From positions 64,452,779 through 64,516,778 of the forward strand of contig NC_090319.1 in NCBI RefSeq assembly GCF_040869045.1: a stretch of DNA of 64,000 bases, in the 5' to 3' direction. Both the position numbers and the translations under genes were made by a program. Under the pieces are notes generated by a model. That model had not been told where the DNA came from, made no database searches, and worked only from the letters and a program-made list of their open reading frames with translations. Shown here piece by piece: positions 42,958 to 54,145 of this stretch. The DNA is from Eurosta solidaginis (lineage: Eukaryota; Arthropoda; Insecta; Diptera; Tephritidae). The first letter of the stretch is position 1. Each line of letters begins with the position of its first letter.

Positions 42958-45480
42958 CTAAGTGTTGTTAGCAAGAAGCGCCGAATATTCTTCTTCCATT
43001 GATTTCTTCCACTCAAAGGAGTATTCGCTTGACAATGCTTCTTTGACCGATCGAGGCGTGTCTACATCTTCACCATATTGTAGATAATTTAGCATCTGAT
43101 ACTCTTTTTTGGGACGCCCGACTTGACCAGTGTGAATAATTTTTGGCCTACCTCGACCGCGACGTGATTCGTTTCCATTTCTATGAGACTCACCAATTAT
43201 TTGCATTTCATCCGAAACGATTCCATTCTCTGCAACATTGCCTACATTTGCCTCTTCTACCTCTGTTTCGTCTTCGGTGCAACTTTCAAACTCTTCATCT
43301 TCTTTCCGCTCTTCTTCAACATGTTTACGATCGTCGATTTTTACAAAAATTGTAGCAATGTCATTTTCATCTCTGTTTTTGGTGTCACCTTCGGGCACAG
43401 CTAAGTTGACTTCATCTTCTAAAAATTTTACGTCACGTCTTACACAAATTTGCCTCGTTTCCTTATCATACAAGCGATAAGCTTTTGCAACCTCAGAATA
43501 TCCGACGAACAAATACTCTTTGCCCTTTGCGCTGAATTTACCACGCTGCGTTTTATTTAACGCGAATGCGCGCGAACCAAAAACCCTGAAATGTTTTACC
43601 GACGGCTTTTTGTTGTACCAAATCTCATAAGGAGTGCAATCTCTAAGTAATTTTGTAGGTGCGCGATTACGTAAATATACAGCTGTGTGTATAGCTTCAC
43701 CCCACAATTCTTGTTCTATATTTGCATGCACCAGCAAACTTCTAGCCATTTCTACAATTGTGCGGTTAACTCTCTCTGCCACTCCATTTTGCTGGGGAGT
43801 ATATGGCACAGTTAACTGCCTTTTAATTCCGCACTCATTTAAAAAATCGGTAAATTTATTGTTTATGTACTCCGTACCATTGTCACTTCGGAGCTTTTTA
43901 ATTTTCTTCTGAGTTTGACATTCGACCATATTTTTGAATAATTGAAACTTTTCAAATACTTCGCTCTTTTCTTTAATACAATAAACAAAAATCATTCTCG
44001 AGAAATCGTCAATAAATGTGAGAAAGTATCGTGCACCACCTACTGATTTTACGTTTATGGGTCCACATACATCTGTATGCACAAGCTCTAATATTTCTTT
44101 TGACTCAATTTCAAATTTTTTTGGAAAAGGCATTGCACTTAATTTTGCTTTGTTGCATGTGTCACAATTTGTTTTTGTTTTCACATCTTTTGTGTCCATA
44201 CCTCGCACTAAACCTTTGTCGGCAATTTTCTTTAAACTTTCGAAGTTTATATGACCATATCGATTATGCCACTTTAAATTATTTAAATAAATTTTTGAAC
44301 CTTGTACTTGCGCATTGAATATAAACAAATCATTTTGTAATCTAGCTCTAAGCAATGTTAACCCTATAGAATTTTTTACTTCCACAACATAGTTTTTGAA
44401 TACCACTGTATGTTTATGCTGCAGAGCTTTGTTAACAGAATAAAAGTTCATTTTCAGTGAAGGCACAAACAATACATCACGTAGCTCTATTTCACATTCA
44501 TTTGTTTTTATTTTGACCGTACCTATACCTTGTGAGTAAGTGAAATTATCTGCTGCTAACATAACTTTTTCTCGTTTTTCGATGAATGACACGAACATAT
44601 TCTTGTCGCAACACATATGTGTCGTTGCACCACTGTCGACACACCAATTGTATTTACTTCGTTCATCCCCCACAGCAGCAGCATATACAGCGTAAGAAAG
44701 CTCGTTAATTTTAGAACTTTGTTTATCTTCACGATCATATTGTTGTTTGCCCTTTCTTTTGCATTGTGAAGCCGTATGGCCACGCATGCCACAACTAAAG
44801 CATTTACCCTTGAACTCATTTGACTTTACATAACTTTTTGCTTTTGTATTTATTTTATTACCATTATGCGCTGATTCTCTTACACTTGTATAAACAGCTT
44901 GCGCAGGAGCTTTTTGATCTGCTTGTTGTTCCCTTCTAGCACCCTCTTCTAACAGCTTTACTTTTAAAGTACTGAAACTCGGCAATTCATCACGAGTCTC
45001 GATAGCTACCACGAAGTTTTCGTACTCGGACGGCAAACTAGATAATAGTATTATGACTTTTAGCTCTTCGTTTAACTCGATGTTCACTTCGGCTAATTTA
45101 TCTACGACTTCGACAAACGAATTTAGATAAGTTGACATGCTTTGACCAGCAGACATACTGCAACCAAGCAACTTTTTATAAAGCGAAACTTTTTGTAAAG
45201 GTCCCCTCGGCACATGAACATCACGAAGTCTCTTCCATGCTTCCACTGAAGTTTTACAAGCCTTAATATTGCTGAGTTGCGTCGGTTTTACGCATAAAAT
45301 AATATTAGCTAGCGCTTTTTGATCATCTTGATCCCACTTTTCTGCATTTTCATCACTGCGCTTACAATCTTCATTAACGATGCGCCATTGGTCCATATTA
45401 ACCAATATGCTGCGCATTTGCATGCACCACACATCATAGTTATTATCGCTCAGTTTTTCGATTTGCAAACTCGAATTCAT
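42958..45480 (-). CDS. copia gag, protease and integrase
   Basis: 840 residues from the ATG at 45480. The Gag region (about 1-260) ends in the zinc knuckle CFSCGMRGHTASQC (about 225-238). The protease active site is NWCVDSGATTHMC (about 278-290). Integrase has the HHCC finger (KWHNRYGHINF ... CDTCNKAKL, about 403-445) and the DDE core: LVHTDVCGPI (about 466), RSDNGTEYINN (about 528) and NGVAERVNRTI (about 564). It also has the copia GKEYLFVGYS and SVKHFRVFG segments. It ends at TAG (42958-42960) inside the linker before RT, where family members normally read on. Ty1/copia elements make one polyprotein cut by the protease. Confidence 0.93.
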   Translation of the reverse strand: MNSSLQIEKLSDNNYDVWCMQMRSILVNMDQWRIVNEDCKRSDENAEKWDQDDQKALANIILCVKPTQLSNIKACKTSVEAWKRLRDVHVPRGPLQKVSLYKKLLGCSMSAGQSMSTYLNSFVEVVDKLAEVNIELNEELKVIILLSSLPSEYENFVVAIETRDELPSFSTLKVKLLEEGARREQQADQKAPAQAVYTSVRESAHNGNKINTKAKSYVKSNEFKGKCFSCGMRGHTASQCKRKGKQQYDREDKQSSKINELSYAVYAAAVGDERSKYNWCVDSGATTHMCCDKNMFVSFIEKREKVMLAADNFTYSQGIGTVKIKTNECEIELRDVLFVPSLKMNFYSVNKALQHKHTVVFKNYVVEVKNSIGLTLLRARLQNDLFIFNAQVQGSKIYLNNLKWHNRYGHINFESLKKIADKGLVRGMDTKDVKTKTNCDTCNKAKLSAMPFPKKFEIESKEILELVHTDVCGPINVKSVGGARYFLTFIDDFSRMIFVYCIKEKSEVFEKFQLFKNMVECQTQKKIKKLRSDNGTEYINNKFTDFLNECGIKRQLTVPYTPQQNGVAERVNRTIVEMARSLLVHANIEQELWGEAIHTAVYLRNRAPTKLLRDCTPYEIWYNKKPSVKHFRVFGSRAFALNKTQRGKFSAKGKEYLFVGYSEVAKAYRLYDKETRQICVRRDVKFLEDEVNLAVPEGDTKNRDENDIATIFVKIDDRKHVEEERKEDEEFESCTEDETEVEEANVGNVAENGIVSDEMQIIGESHRNGNESRRGRGRPKIIHTGQVGRPKKEYQMLNYLQYGEDVDTPRSVKEALSSEYSFEWKKSMEEEYSALLANNT

Positions 45481-45543
45481 TTTTAAAATTTTATTTTGTA
45501 AAACCCGATTAATTATTAAATTTTAAATAACTTCACACGCGAT

Positions 45544-45557
45544 CTGGGACCATAACC
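45544..45557 (-). promoter_or_regulatory. copia-type primer-binding site (internal initiator-tRNA match)
   Basis: On the minus strand GGTTATGGTCCCAG resembles the copia primer site complementary to the anticodon region of initiator tRNA-Met (GGTTATGGGCCCAG), with one mismatch. Before the BEL insertion it lay two bases from the 5' LTR. Confidence 0.75.
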
Positions 45558-45559
45558 TT

Positions 45560-46508
45560 TTAGATGAAGGGGGGGCTAATACAGCACTCACCTTGGCTCC
45601 GAGATTTCTTGGCTCCGAGATTTCTACTGCGGCAATGCGGTGGTGGCAGATTCTGCTCCGACTTCGTGCGGTAGGCTCCGTCTTCACAGCACTAACATTG
45701 AAACTTAAGACGGTGATGGTACCAAATCCGGGTGTGCGTCAGCAACCAAACGCCTTTACTTACACAAAACTGAGCTTGCCGCTTACGTACTGATAGCGGG
45801 TGAATGGTTCCTGATGCTTTTGAGCGTCGGAGAAAAACTAGCAATGCGGTTTCGTCGTTAATAAAACAGCAATAATAGAATTTGATTTGCACTTCTTGAG
45901 CAAAAACTTGGTTGTTCTCTAATTATTGACGGAGCCAGTCATAAAAGAATTTTTCACAAGTTTCGATTATTTATTTAGCGAGAATGGTTTATAAAATCAG
46001 CAGGAATGTATGTTTGTAGAATATTATGTTTAGCACGATTTACAATACAATACCGATAACGACAGGAGTATAATAAACTTTTTTATTTATATCACCGAAA
46101 ACGCAAGATGGTAGGGTTTTTTTATTATATAATAACTTTTGGGAACTTTGATGTAAGAAGGTTTTATCTCGTTTCAAAAAGATGACAAATGATAATAATT
46201 TTACATATATATTCAATAACCAAAAGGTGGTGGTTTTTTTGACAGGTTGGCGATCATGCCAGATCGCCATCCTGCATTTGCGGCGAATTAAATTTGGTGG
46301 ATTTTCGCGGTGGAGGCTGCCACACGTCCATTAGTGTTCCCAATAGGGAATTTAAAGGGTAAATACAATTCATGGATTATGCGGGTAATTCACTATAATA
46401 CAATTCCATAATAAAATACAGTACAAGATACGGAATAGATATAAATTCATGGATATACGTGTGTACAAAAGAGAGATGGGGCGAGTGGCAGCCTACGCCG
46501 CGTAAACA
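45560..46508 (-). repeat. 3' LTR of the BEL/Pao element
   Basis: 949 bp, essentially identical to 53193-54141. Confidence 0.93.
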
Positions 46509-46528
46509 TCCTGGGCCGCCTAGGCGCA

Positions 46529-47161
46529 CTAAGCGCCTAATGTGTGCTTCAGTTCCTGCAAGGCGCGTACTGCTTCCTGGATCAGGATTTTTCCCACCTT
46601 CGTTTTGTATGTGGCGGTGCGCAAGCCGGTCGCGGTGCACCGGATGGTACGCTCTTCGATGCTGCGTCGCGGGGTTGGATGCGCGGTAGGCGCGCGCTGA
46701 GGCGACCTCGCAGGCTGCTGTTGACGACGACGACGGTGATGTGTAGCGACGCGGCGGCGTGATTGTTGATGAGACTCCTCTTCGGTGGGTGCTTGGCGGC
46801 CTGACTGACGATGATGGCGCCCCGGCTGCGGGGGTTGGCGGCTCCCTGTTTCGCGGTGGAGTAGTGTGTGGTGATGGAGCCCACATACGTGACAGCGCTC
46901 GCGGGACGTACACACGCTCGTGTGATGGGACAATGCCAGGCAGTTGGTGCAGTATTTGTGCGCCCTGGCAATCATGGCGCGTTGTTGGGGTTCCATGGCC
47001 GTAAACAGTGGGCAAGTCGAGAGCGCGTGGTGCCGCATACACAAACGGCATCGTCGATAGTCGGCGACGGCATCGGCATTTCGTGGTGAGATCGTTGGCA
47101 CTGTCACTTGGGACGCCAAGGAGCGACGCGGTGTAGGAACCGGGGCACGTTGACGATTCAT
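46529..47161 (-). CDS. Second ORF of the BEL element: zinc-knuckle protein in the env position
   Basis: 210 residues, Arg/His/Pro-rich. Residues about 37-97 hold three zinc-binding motifs: CRLCMRHHALSTC, CTNCLALSHHTSVC and CHVCGLHHHTLLH. These mirror, in order and in the 20-residue linker between the first two, the array in the same element's Gag ([41 protein letters not shown]). The remainder is basic and low-complexity (RRRRQQQPARSPQRAP) with a short possibly helical end. The ATG at 47161 is immediately preceded by CCTTTTTTCAACAG, a strong splice acceptor, so a spliced subgenomic RNA is plausible. It has no signal peptide or membrane segment, so it is not an envelope protein. A nucleic-acid-binding or RNA-packaging role is inferred. 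Confidence 0.75.
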   Translation of the reverse strand: MNRQRAPVPTPRRSLASQVTVPTISPRNADAVADYRRCRLCMRHHALSTCPLFTAMEPQQRAMIARAHKYCTNCLALSHHTSVCTSRERCHVCGLHHHTLLHRETGSRQPPQPGRHHRQSGRQAPTEEESHQQSRRRVATHHRRRRQQQPARSPQRAPTAHPTPRRSIEERTIRCTATGLRTATYKTKVGKILIQEAVRALQELKHTLGA

Positions 47162-47175
47162 CTGTTGAAAAAAGG
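47162..47175 (-). promoter_or_regulatory. Predicted splice acceptor for the BEL second ORF
   Basis: Minus-strand CCTTTTTTCAACAG directly abuts the ATG of the downstream ORF, with a TACTC-like branch candidate just upstream. It pairs logically with the donor in U5 at 53217-53227. Confidence 0.55.
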
Positions 47176-47281
47176 AGTATGTGAATGTGTGTTGTATATT
47201 GAGAAGAACATCAAGGTAGGGGCTGCCTGTGAGAGTTGCGGTATGATTCAGTTTGTTCTGAGATGGTATCGATAGTTAAGC

Positions 47282-50200
47282 TTAGTGGACTGTAGTTGGT
47301 TGGGGAGATGGTAAAGAACCGTGGGGTTCTGAGTCGAATTCCGCTGGTGGCAGGAAACACAATTTTGTGATAGGCCTGGTGAGCACACCATTTTGCGTGC
47401 GTACGTCGACTACTCGGATATGGCCGTCTCTTCCTATATGGGTGTCTTCCACGCGTCCTAGGCGCCATTCGGTAGGGGGTAGGTTGTCTTCCTTAATGAC
47501 GACTAGATCGCCGATTTTAGGGGGAGGTTGAGCGGTTTGCCATCGATAACGCTTATGTAACTCCATGAGATAGTCATTCTTCCAGCGCTTGCTGAATTGG
47601 TGATGTAAAACTTTCAACCGGTCCCAACGGTTGATCATAGAGAGGTGCTCATAGTTCGGCTCGGGGATGGCCAGGAGGGGTGCGCCTCGGAGAAAGTGGC
47701 CAGGTGTGAGGGCGGTGAGATCCGCTGGGTCCTGGGAAAGCGGGGAGATAGGGCGAGAATTGAGAACGGCCTCGACACGAATTAATAGAGTCGAGAATTC
47801 TTCAAAGGTGAAGCTGTGTGTTCCGGCAACCTTTTTTAAATGGGTTTTAAAGCTTTTGACGGCGGATTCCCATAATCCGCCCATGTGGGGTGCGCCGGGG
47901 GGTATAAATTTCCAATCGATGCCTTGTGGCGCATACTTTTGGACAATATCTGTCGAGACTTCGTTGAGGAAGGTGACGAACTCTACTTCGGTAGCTCGCT
48001 TAGCACCAAAGAATGTTGTGCCGTTGTCGCTCATCATTTGCTTCGGGTAACCTCGACGCCCTACAAACCGGGCGAAGGCAGCGAGAAAAGCCTTGCTAGT
48101 GAGATCCGAACACAATTCCAGGTGGATCGCCTTGGTAGTGAAGCAAACGAAAACGGCCACATAACCTTTTACGAGGGTTGGAGATCGGAGCATCGAAGGT
48201 TTGATGTGAAATGGGCCGGCGAAGTCTACGCCAGTAGTAGTGAAGGGGGGCGCGAAAGTGCATCGTTGGGGGGGTAAAGCTGCCATTATTTGGGATTGCG
48301 TTTGTCGCTTATGAATGGTGCAGACTTTACATTGGAATATACCTTTTTTTAGCTGAGGTTTGAGTCGGGGGGTATAGAATTCCTGCCTCATAGCCTGTTG
48401 CAGGAGGCGGAGGTCCGCATGGAGGAAGCTCTCGTGTAGAAACCTTATATAGAGGGAAGTAAATCTCGCCTTTTCGGGGAGAATGATAGGATGACACTCA
48501 TTGTAGGTCATGTCGGCGTTTACTAATCTGCCGTTGGCACGGAGAATCCCGTTTGTATCCAGGAAGGGGTCAAGTGCCAGTAGGGGACTTCGCTTTCCGG
48601 TTGGTTTTGAATTTTCGAGGGAGGCTCTTTCGGAAGCGAAGAATCTCGACTGAGTCAAGCTTAGCAGACGGTTTTTCGCGCGCATGACGTCGGCGTAAGA
48701 GAGGGCGGGATCGTTAGGGGTACGATTGCCTCCTACAGCATTTCTCAGCCGGATTACAAACTTCAGCATGTACGCTGTTACGCGTAGGGCGCGGGGATAG
48801 GAGGAGAACCGTTCCAAGAAGTCTTCCGACTCTTCCGCTGCATGCAGTGATTCGACTCGGCGAAGTTCGGGGGGTACAATATTCCTGGCCGTTGGTGTTG
48901 GCCAGTCCTCGGGGGGTCGGGAAAGCCACTCTGGGCCATTCCACCATAGCGACGAGTTAGAGAGATCGTCGGGGCTGCATCCTCTGGTTCCAAGATCCGC
49001 GGGGTTGTCTTTGCTTCGCACATGTCGCCAAGGGGCATTTCCAACGAGGTCTATGATCTGCGCTGTTCGGTTAGAGACGTAAGTTTTCCACGAGTGGGGT
49101 GGCTTTTCCAGCCAGGCTAGCACGATTTCCGAGTCGGACCACATGATTAATTTTTGTTGACTTAGGCCGAGATGGGGTTGGACTACTGCGACTAATTTTG
49201 CTAATAAGAGCGCTCCGCATAGCTCCAGGCGTGGCAGACTAATAGTTTTGAGAGGAGCCACTTTGCCTTTGGACACTATAAGGTGAGAGTGGACCTGAGT
49301 ACCGACGGTACTTCTTAGGTACAGGGTTGCGCAATAAGCCTTTTCTGAGGCGTCGCAGAATCCGTGGAGCTCAACGTATTGATCGGGCGTAAAATTCATC
49401 CATCGGGGTATCTGGATGGCTGAGATAGAGGGAAGGTTTTGAGAGAACTGCGCCCATTTGGCTAGACGGATGGGTTTAACCTTCTCGTCCCATTCGGTCC
49501 CATCTAACCACAATTCTTGCATGAGCATCTTCGCTTGGATCATTATGGGCGTCAGCCACCCTGCGGGATCGAAAAGTTTCGCAATAGAGGAGAGAATTTG
49601 CCGCTTCGTGGCTGCAGTGGATGCCGGATTTGAGTCGACGGTATACGAGAATGTATCCGTTAGGGCGTTCCACTGGATGCCCAGGGTCTTGGCGGTGCTA
49701 GTCTTTTCGAACTCGAGAAAGTTTGTTTCCAGCAGATCAGTTTTCGATATTTTTTGGAGGATGTTGGGATGGTTTGCCGTGATCTTTTTTAGGGGAAAGC
49801 CGGCTGAATTGAGAGCGTCTATGGCCTCTGTTAGGGATTGCTCGGCTGATTGAAGATCATGACTGCCAGATAAAATATCGTCAACATACGTCTCGGATTT
49901 TAGTATTGGGGCTGCGCGTGGATGGGAATCGGCTATGTCTTTCGCCAGCTCGTGTAGAGTGCGAATAGCCAGGAAAGGCGCGCAGTTAACCCCGAAGGTG
50001 ACCGTTTTTAACTTGTAGTCCTTTATTGGACTATGATCGGGGGTTCGGAATATTATCCGTTGATAGTCTCGGTCCTCGGGGTGCAAGAGAATTTGGCGGT
50101 ACATTTTCTCGACGTCGCCATTAAACACATATTTATATGTTCGCCATTTCAGCAACATAAGTCGGAGATCGGGTTGGAGGGTTGGTCCGGTACATAAAAC

Positions 50201-52630
50201 GTCGTTGAGGGAGTGACCGGAACCCGACTTTTTGGAGGCGTTGAACACAACTCTGACTTTTGTTGTCTTTTTGTCTGGCCTTACGACTGCATGGTGAGGG
50301 AGATAAAATGAGCAGTATTTACCCAGGGATTCTATTTCGTTGGGACTGCATTCTTCCATGTGGCCTAGGGACAGATATTCTTCGAGTACCTGGTCGTACT
50401 GCTGCTTGAGATCGCCCTTTTTTGAGAGGGAACGTTCCATGCCGTGGAACTGTCGTAGGGCTGCAGTACGGGACTGACCTAGGTCGATATCGTTCGGAAA
50501 TGTTGGTTTAAAGGGGAGCCGAACCATATATCGACCGTCATCCATGCGAGTGGTTGTGCTTTGATAAAAGTCTTCGCACATTTTATCTTCTGGGGTTTCC
50601 ACTCGCACTCTGGGTATTTCTTCGATTTCCCAGAATTGCCTTAGCTGTTCATTCAGCTGGACATTCGTCACTTCCCACGCTTGAGAGGAGTGTGATCCGA
50701 CCTTTTCGGGGGTTTGGCCACTTATTATCCAGCCAAATATCGTGTTTTGTGCTAGCAGTGTGGGCGAGATCTTTTCTATGCCATTTAGCATTATTTGTGG
50801 GATAAGATCACTGCCTAATACCAGATCAATTTGGGAGGGGTTGTGAGTGTTCTGGTCTGCTAGCTTGAGATGGGACCATTTACGCATTTGGTCGTTATTT
50901 AGCGTGAGTGTTGGGAGTTGCCTAGTGAGCCGAGGTAGCACGATTGCCTGGGCCTTTATTTTTACCTTGTGGTCATTTGAGACTAGGGTCAGTGAGCATA
51001 GCTTGTTGGAGGTTTGTACTACTCCGCCTCCCATTCCCGATATTTCAAATAGGGAGTGGGTATATGGGAGGCCTAGCCTGATTTGAGCTTTCGACGAGAT
51101 GAAGCTACGCTCTGACCCTTGATCCACTAAGGCTCTGAGCCTGAAGCAGTCCCCTCGGTGTTCTATGGACACTATCGCTGTGGGGAGAATGATCTTGCTA
51201 TCATTTTCCGCATGCAAAGATTGGATGCGGGCAGCGTTTGAGGTGGTTGGAAGTTCCTCGTTGGGATTTGTGTTGGTAACGTCCTGAGTAGTTGCTACTT
51301 GGGCTGCCGTTCTTCGAGGGCCATTGGTTTGGTGTGATATTCCGGTATCGTGGAGGGTGGAGTTATGGCGACCTTGGCAGTATAGACACGTTCCTGTGCT
51401 TGTGCAATCTTTTACGAGGTGGGTTTGTGACAGGCAGTTTTCGCAGAGATTGCTTTCTCTCACGAATTTTTTCCGTTCGGGGATTGACAGCTTTTTATAA
51501 TGCAAGCAGCTTTGTAGCTTGTGGGAGTTCTGCTTGCACTTTCTGCAGGCGTATACTTTTTGATGCTCGGCGACATGAGCATTTGTGCGAGTTTGAGAGT
51601 AGTTGTTGTTCTGCGGGGGGTTGCGGCTTTGGTTAGGGGTTTGAGCCTGCCTGAACTGGGGATTGTTTTGACTTGTGGGAGGCTTTGAGAAATTAGTGGA
51701 GGGTGGGTTATATCGGGATTTGGCTGGTCGCCATTGATCCACCCTTTCCACTATCTCGTAGCGAGTAGTCAAAAACTGATCCATTTGGGACCAGTTCGGT
51801 AGGTCTCTTCTGGAGCTTAAAGATTGCTCCCAAAGCGCAACTGTATTTTCCGGCAGTTTTGAGGTTACCAGATATATTAATATGGGGTCCCAACTGTCTG
51901 TCGAGACTTGTTGGGTTGCTAATATCTGGAGGCAGTTATTAACGGAGGATTGTAATCGCTGAATGTCTTCGCTGTTTTCAGTCGGAATGGGCTTGAGGTT
52001 CATGAGGACTTTGATTTGGTTGTCGACCAGGACTCTTTTATTTTCATAACGGGATTTAAGAGCTTCCCAAGCCAGAGCAAAGTTGTCATCACTCAGTGGA
52101 AATTGCTTTACTATCTGGCCGGCTTTTCCTTGGGTTTTGTACCTGAGGTGGTACAGTTTTTGGGCGCTCGAGAGTTTGGGGTGGTTGATATAGACCGCCG
52201 TGAACATGTCACGGAAGGACGGCCATTGATCATAACTCCCGTAAAATACTTCGGTGTCACAAGCGGGTACTTTGAGGTGCATCCCGGAATTTTCTTGGGG
52301 AGTGGTAGTTGTAGCGGGGACGGGATTGCTTAGTACCCTTAGCTGGAGCTGATCGCCTATTCTTGCCTTTGTGTCTTCATATGCTATAAGACAGGCGCGG
52401 TATTTATTGAAGGCTGAGGCCTTAAAGTTTTCGGGAAGGTCGTTGTCATCTGACTCTACGACGGCGTCATATGCGCTCTGTACCCTTTCCCAGAACACAT
52501 CTATATTTTTATCTTTTATTTTTAGGGATGCTTCGGTGTTATCTTGGATCTCGGTTGTGCCGAACCGAGCGCAGTAATCCGAAAAGAGATCCGTTTCGGA
52601 TATAAATTTATTTTCGACCACGGTAGCCAT
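47282..52630 (-). CDS. BEL/Pao gag-pol polyprotein, intact
   Basis: 1782 codons without interruption. Gag has a capsid-like region ([20 protein letters not shown], about residues 123-260, DUF1759-like) and three zinc knuckles (about 365-425). The protease reads [14 protein letters not shown] (about 500). Reverse transcriptase shows [40 protein letters not shown] and [14 protein letters not shown] (YVDD, about 935). RNase H follows ([20 protein letters not shown] ... [15 protein letters not shown] ... [13 protein letters not shown], about 1085-1180). Integrase has a zinc-binding segment ([13 protein letters not shown] ... [10 protein letters not shown], about 1400-1440), [24 protein letters not shown] and [14 protein letters not shown] (DDE, about 1460-1590). 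A C-terminal [14 protein letters not shown] domain ends it. All catalytic residues are present. The ATG at 52630 starts the frame. Confidence 0.96.
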   Translation of the reverse strand: MATVVENKFISETDLFSDYCARFGTTEIQDNTEASLKIKDKNIDVFWERVQSAYDAVVESDDNDLPENFKASAFNKYRACLIAYEDTKARIGDQLQLRVLSNPVPATTTTPQENSGMHLKVPACDTEVFYGSYDQWPSFRDMFTAVYINHPKLSSAQKLYHLRYKTQGKAGQIVKQFPLSDDNFALAWEALKSRYENKRVLVDNQIKVLMNLKPIPTENSEDIQRLQSSVNNCLQILATQQVSTDSWDPILIYLVTSKLPENTVALWEQSLSSRRDLPNWSQMDQFLTTRYEIVERVDQWRPAKSRYNPPSTNFSKPPTSQNNPQFRQAQTPNQSRNPPQNNNYSQTRTNAHVAEHQKVYACRKCKQNSHKLQSCLHYKKLSIPERKKFVRESNLCENCLSQTHLVKDCTSTGTCLYCQGRHNSTLHDTGISHQTNGPRRTAAQVATTQDVTNTNPNEELPTTSNAARIQSLHAENDSKIILPTAIVSIEHRGDCFRLRALVDQGSERSFISSKAQIRLGLPYTHSLFEISGMGGGVVQTSNKLCSLTLVSNDHKVKIKAQAIVLPRLTRQLPTLTLNNDQMRKWSHLKLADQNTHNPSQIDLVLGSDLIPQIMLNGIEKISPTLLAQNTIFGWIISGQTPEKVGSHSSQAWEVTNVQLNEQLRQFWEIEEIPRVRVETPEDKMCEDFYQSTTTRMDDGRYMVRLPFKPTFPNDIDLGQSRTAALRQFHGMERSLSKKGDLKQQYDQVLEEYLSLGHMEECSPNEIESLGKYCSFYLPHHAVVRPDKKTTKVRVVFNASKKSGSGHSLNDVLCTGPTLQPDLRLMLLKWRTYKYVFNGDVEKMYRQILLHPEDRDYQRIIFRTPDHSPIKDYKLKTVTFGVNCAPFLAIRTLHELAKDIADSHPRAAPILKSETYVDDILSGSHDLQSAEQSLTEAIDALNSAGFPLKKITANHPNILQKISKTDLLETNFLEFEKTSTAKTLGIQWNALTDTFSYTVDSNPASTAATKRQILSSIAKLFDPAGWLTPIMIQAKMLMQELWLDGTEWDEKVKPIRLAKWAQFSQNLPSISAIQIPRWMNFTPDQYVELHGFCDASEKAYCATLYLRSTVGTQVHSHLIVSKGKVAPLKTISLPRLELCGALLLAKLVAVVQPHLGLSQQKLIMWSDSEIVLAWLEKPPHSWKTYVSNRTAQIIDLVGNAPWRHVRSKDNPADLGTRGCSPDDLSNSSLWWNGPEWLSRPPEDWPTPTARNIVPPELRRVESLHAAEESEDFLERFSSYPRALRVTAYMLKFVIRLRNAVGGNRTPNDPALSYADVMRAKNRLLSLTQSRFFASERASLENSKPTGKRSPLLALDPFLDTNGILRANGRLVNADMTYNECHPIILPEKARFTSLYIRFLHESFLHADLRLLQQAMRQEFYTPRLKPQLKKGIFQCKVCTIHKRQTQSQIMAALPPQRCTFAPPFTTTGVDFAGPFHIKPSMLRSPTLVKGYVAVFVCFTTKAIHLELCSDLTSKAFLAAFARFVGRRGYPKQMMSDNGTTFFGAKRATEVEFVTFLNEVSTDIVQKYAPQGIDWKFIPPGAPHMGGLWESAVKSFKTHLKKVAGTHSFTFEEFSTLLIRVEAVLNSRPISPLSQDPADLTALTPGHFLRGAPLLAIPEPNYEHLSMINRWDRLKVLHHQFSKRWKNDYLMELHKRYRWQTAQPPPKIGDLVVIKEDNLPPTEWRLGRVEDTHIGRDGHIRVVDVRTQNGVLTRPITKLCFLPPAEFDSEPHGSLPSPQPTTVH

Positions 52631-53174
52631 TCTAAAAAAGGACTTGCTTAGTTTTACTTTAGCTATTTTGGAAATTTTTTGGGACTGCCTGGTGTTTATT
52701 TATGAGGGAATACCAAAGGCAGAAGCTTTCCTATCGGTCAAGAGTGTGTAGGTTAGGACCAGTTAGATTAATTGGGAGTAGTCTGAGACCAGTTGGGATG
52801 ACCTGCAGAATTTGCTGCTGGGTATTTCAGACTATGTGAAAGTGGCCGAATTTTTTGCTGGGTATCGTCAACAATGTAAATGTGGAGTTATGTATTTAAT
52901 TTATACCGCAAGGGACACAAGTATTAAAGGGCAATGAGCTAACTTTGCGCAAGTGTGTGTGGGATTTGCCTCGAAATTTTTTAATGCACCGCTTTTACGT
53001 ACAGGTGTATATGGGGGTGATACTGTATATATATATATATATAAATGTATTTTTGGCGGGAAATTATAATTCTGGCGGGAGAAATTTGGATTTGGCGGGA
53101 GCCACCAAATTTTAGTCGGGGGATATACGTAATGTATGTACGTGTTTTTTATATTGTTGAGAGGCTGGTTTCGT
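52631..53174 (-). other. 5' leader of the BEL element
   Basis: About 0.54 kb between primer site and gag ATG. Includes a (TA)n run at about 53028-53043. No supported coding frame. Confidence 0.6.
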
Positions 53175-53192
53175 CAATGGCTCGAAGGACCA
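53175..53192 (-). promoter_or_regulatory. Primer-binding site of the BEL element
   Basis: Minus-strand TGGTCCTTCGAGCCATTG starts exactly at the end of the 5' LTR. The leading TGG matches the CCA end of a tRNA. I cannot assign the tRNA species with confidence. Confidence 0.7.
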
Positions 53193-54141
53193 TTAGATGA
53201 AGGGGGGGCTAATACAGCACTCACCTTGGCTCCGAGATTTCTTGGCTCCGAGATTTCTACTGCGGCAATGCGGTGGTGGCAGATTCTGCTCCGACTTCGT
53301 GCGGTAGGCTCCGTCTTCACAGCACTAACATTGAAACTTAAGACGGTGATGGTACCAAATCCGGGTGTGCGTCAGCAACCAAACGCCTTTACTTACACAA
53401 AACTGAGCTTGCCGCTTACGTACTGATAGCGGGTGAATGGTTCCTGATGCTTTTGAGCGTCGGAGAAAAACTAGCAATGCGGTTTCGTCGTTAATAAAAC
53501 AGCAATAATAGAATTTGATTTGCACTTCTTGAGCAAAAACTTGGTTGTTCTCTAATTATTGACGGAGCCAGTCATAAAAGAATTTTTCACAAGTTTCGAT
53601 TATTTATTTAGCGAGAATGGTTTATAAAATCAGCAGGAATGTATGTTTGTAGAATATTATGTTTAGCACGATTTACAATACAATACCGATAACGACAGGA
53701 GTATAATAAACTTTTTTATTTATATCACCGAAAACGCAAGATGGTAGGGTTTTTTTATTATATAATAACTTTTGGGAACTTTGATGTAAGAAGGTTTTAT
53801 CTCGTTTCAAAAAGATGACAAATGATAATAATTTTACATATATATTCAATAACCAAAAGGTGGTGGTTTTTTTGACAGGTTGGCGATCATGCCAGATCGC
53901 CATCCTGCATTTGCGGCGAATTAAATTTGGTGGATTTTCGCGGTGGAGGCTGCCACACGTCCATTAGTATTCCCAATAGGGAATTTAAAGGGTAAATACA
54001 ATTCATGGATTATGCGGGTAATTCACTATAATACAATTCCATAATAAAATACAGTACAAGATACGGAATAGATATAAATTCATGGATATACGTGTGTACA
54101 AAAGAGAGATGGGGCGAGTGGCAGCCTACGCCGCGTAAACA
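53193..54141 (-). repeat. 5' LTR of the BEL/Pao element
   Basis: 949 bp. Contains the predicted splice donor near its downstream end. Confidence 0.93.
53217..53227 (-). promoter_or_regulatory. Predicted splice donor in U5 of the BEL 5' LTR
   Basis: Minus-strand AAG|GTGAGTG (exon end at 53225) is close to the consensus donor. It lies upstream of the primer site and gag, so splicing from here to 47162 would remove all of gag-pol. Confidence 0.5.
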
Positions 54142-54145
54142 CCTT

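Larger units (their letters stand above)
45560..54141 (-). mobile_element. BEL/Pao LTR retrotransposon, apparently intact, with an extra ORF
   Basis: 8582 bp with two 949-bp LTRs that differ by eye at one position (46333 G, 53966 A). A 4-bp target duplication CCTT flanks it (45556-45559 and 54142-54145). The minus strand carries leader, a 1782-codon gag-pol, then a second ORF of 210 codons between pol and the 3' LTR. It is inserted at the junction of the copia 5' LTR and primer site. LTR ends are TGTTTACGC...CTTCATCTAA on the coding strand. The coding region is visibly richer in G+C than the neighbouring copia and gypsy elements. This is a candidate active copy. Confidence 0.93.

Noticed and set aside
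46377..47051. 224-codon frame overlapping the BEL second ORF
   Set aside because: It overlaps in another frame, runs into the LTR and has no zinc-knuckle or other motif. G+C-rich DNA gives long shadow frames. The 210-codon frame has the conserved motifs.
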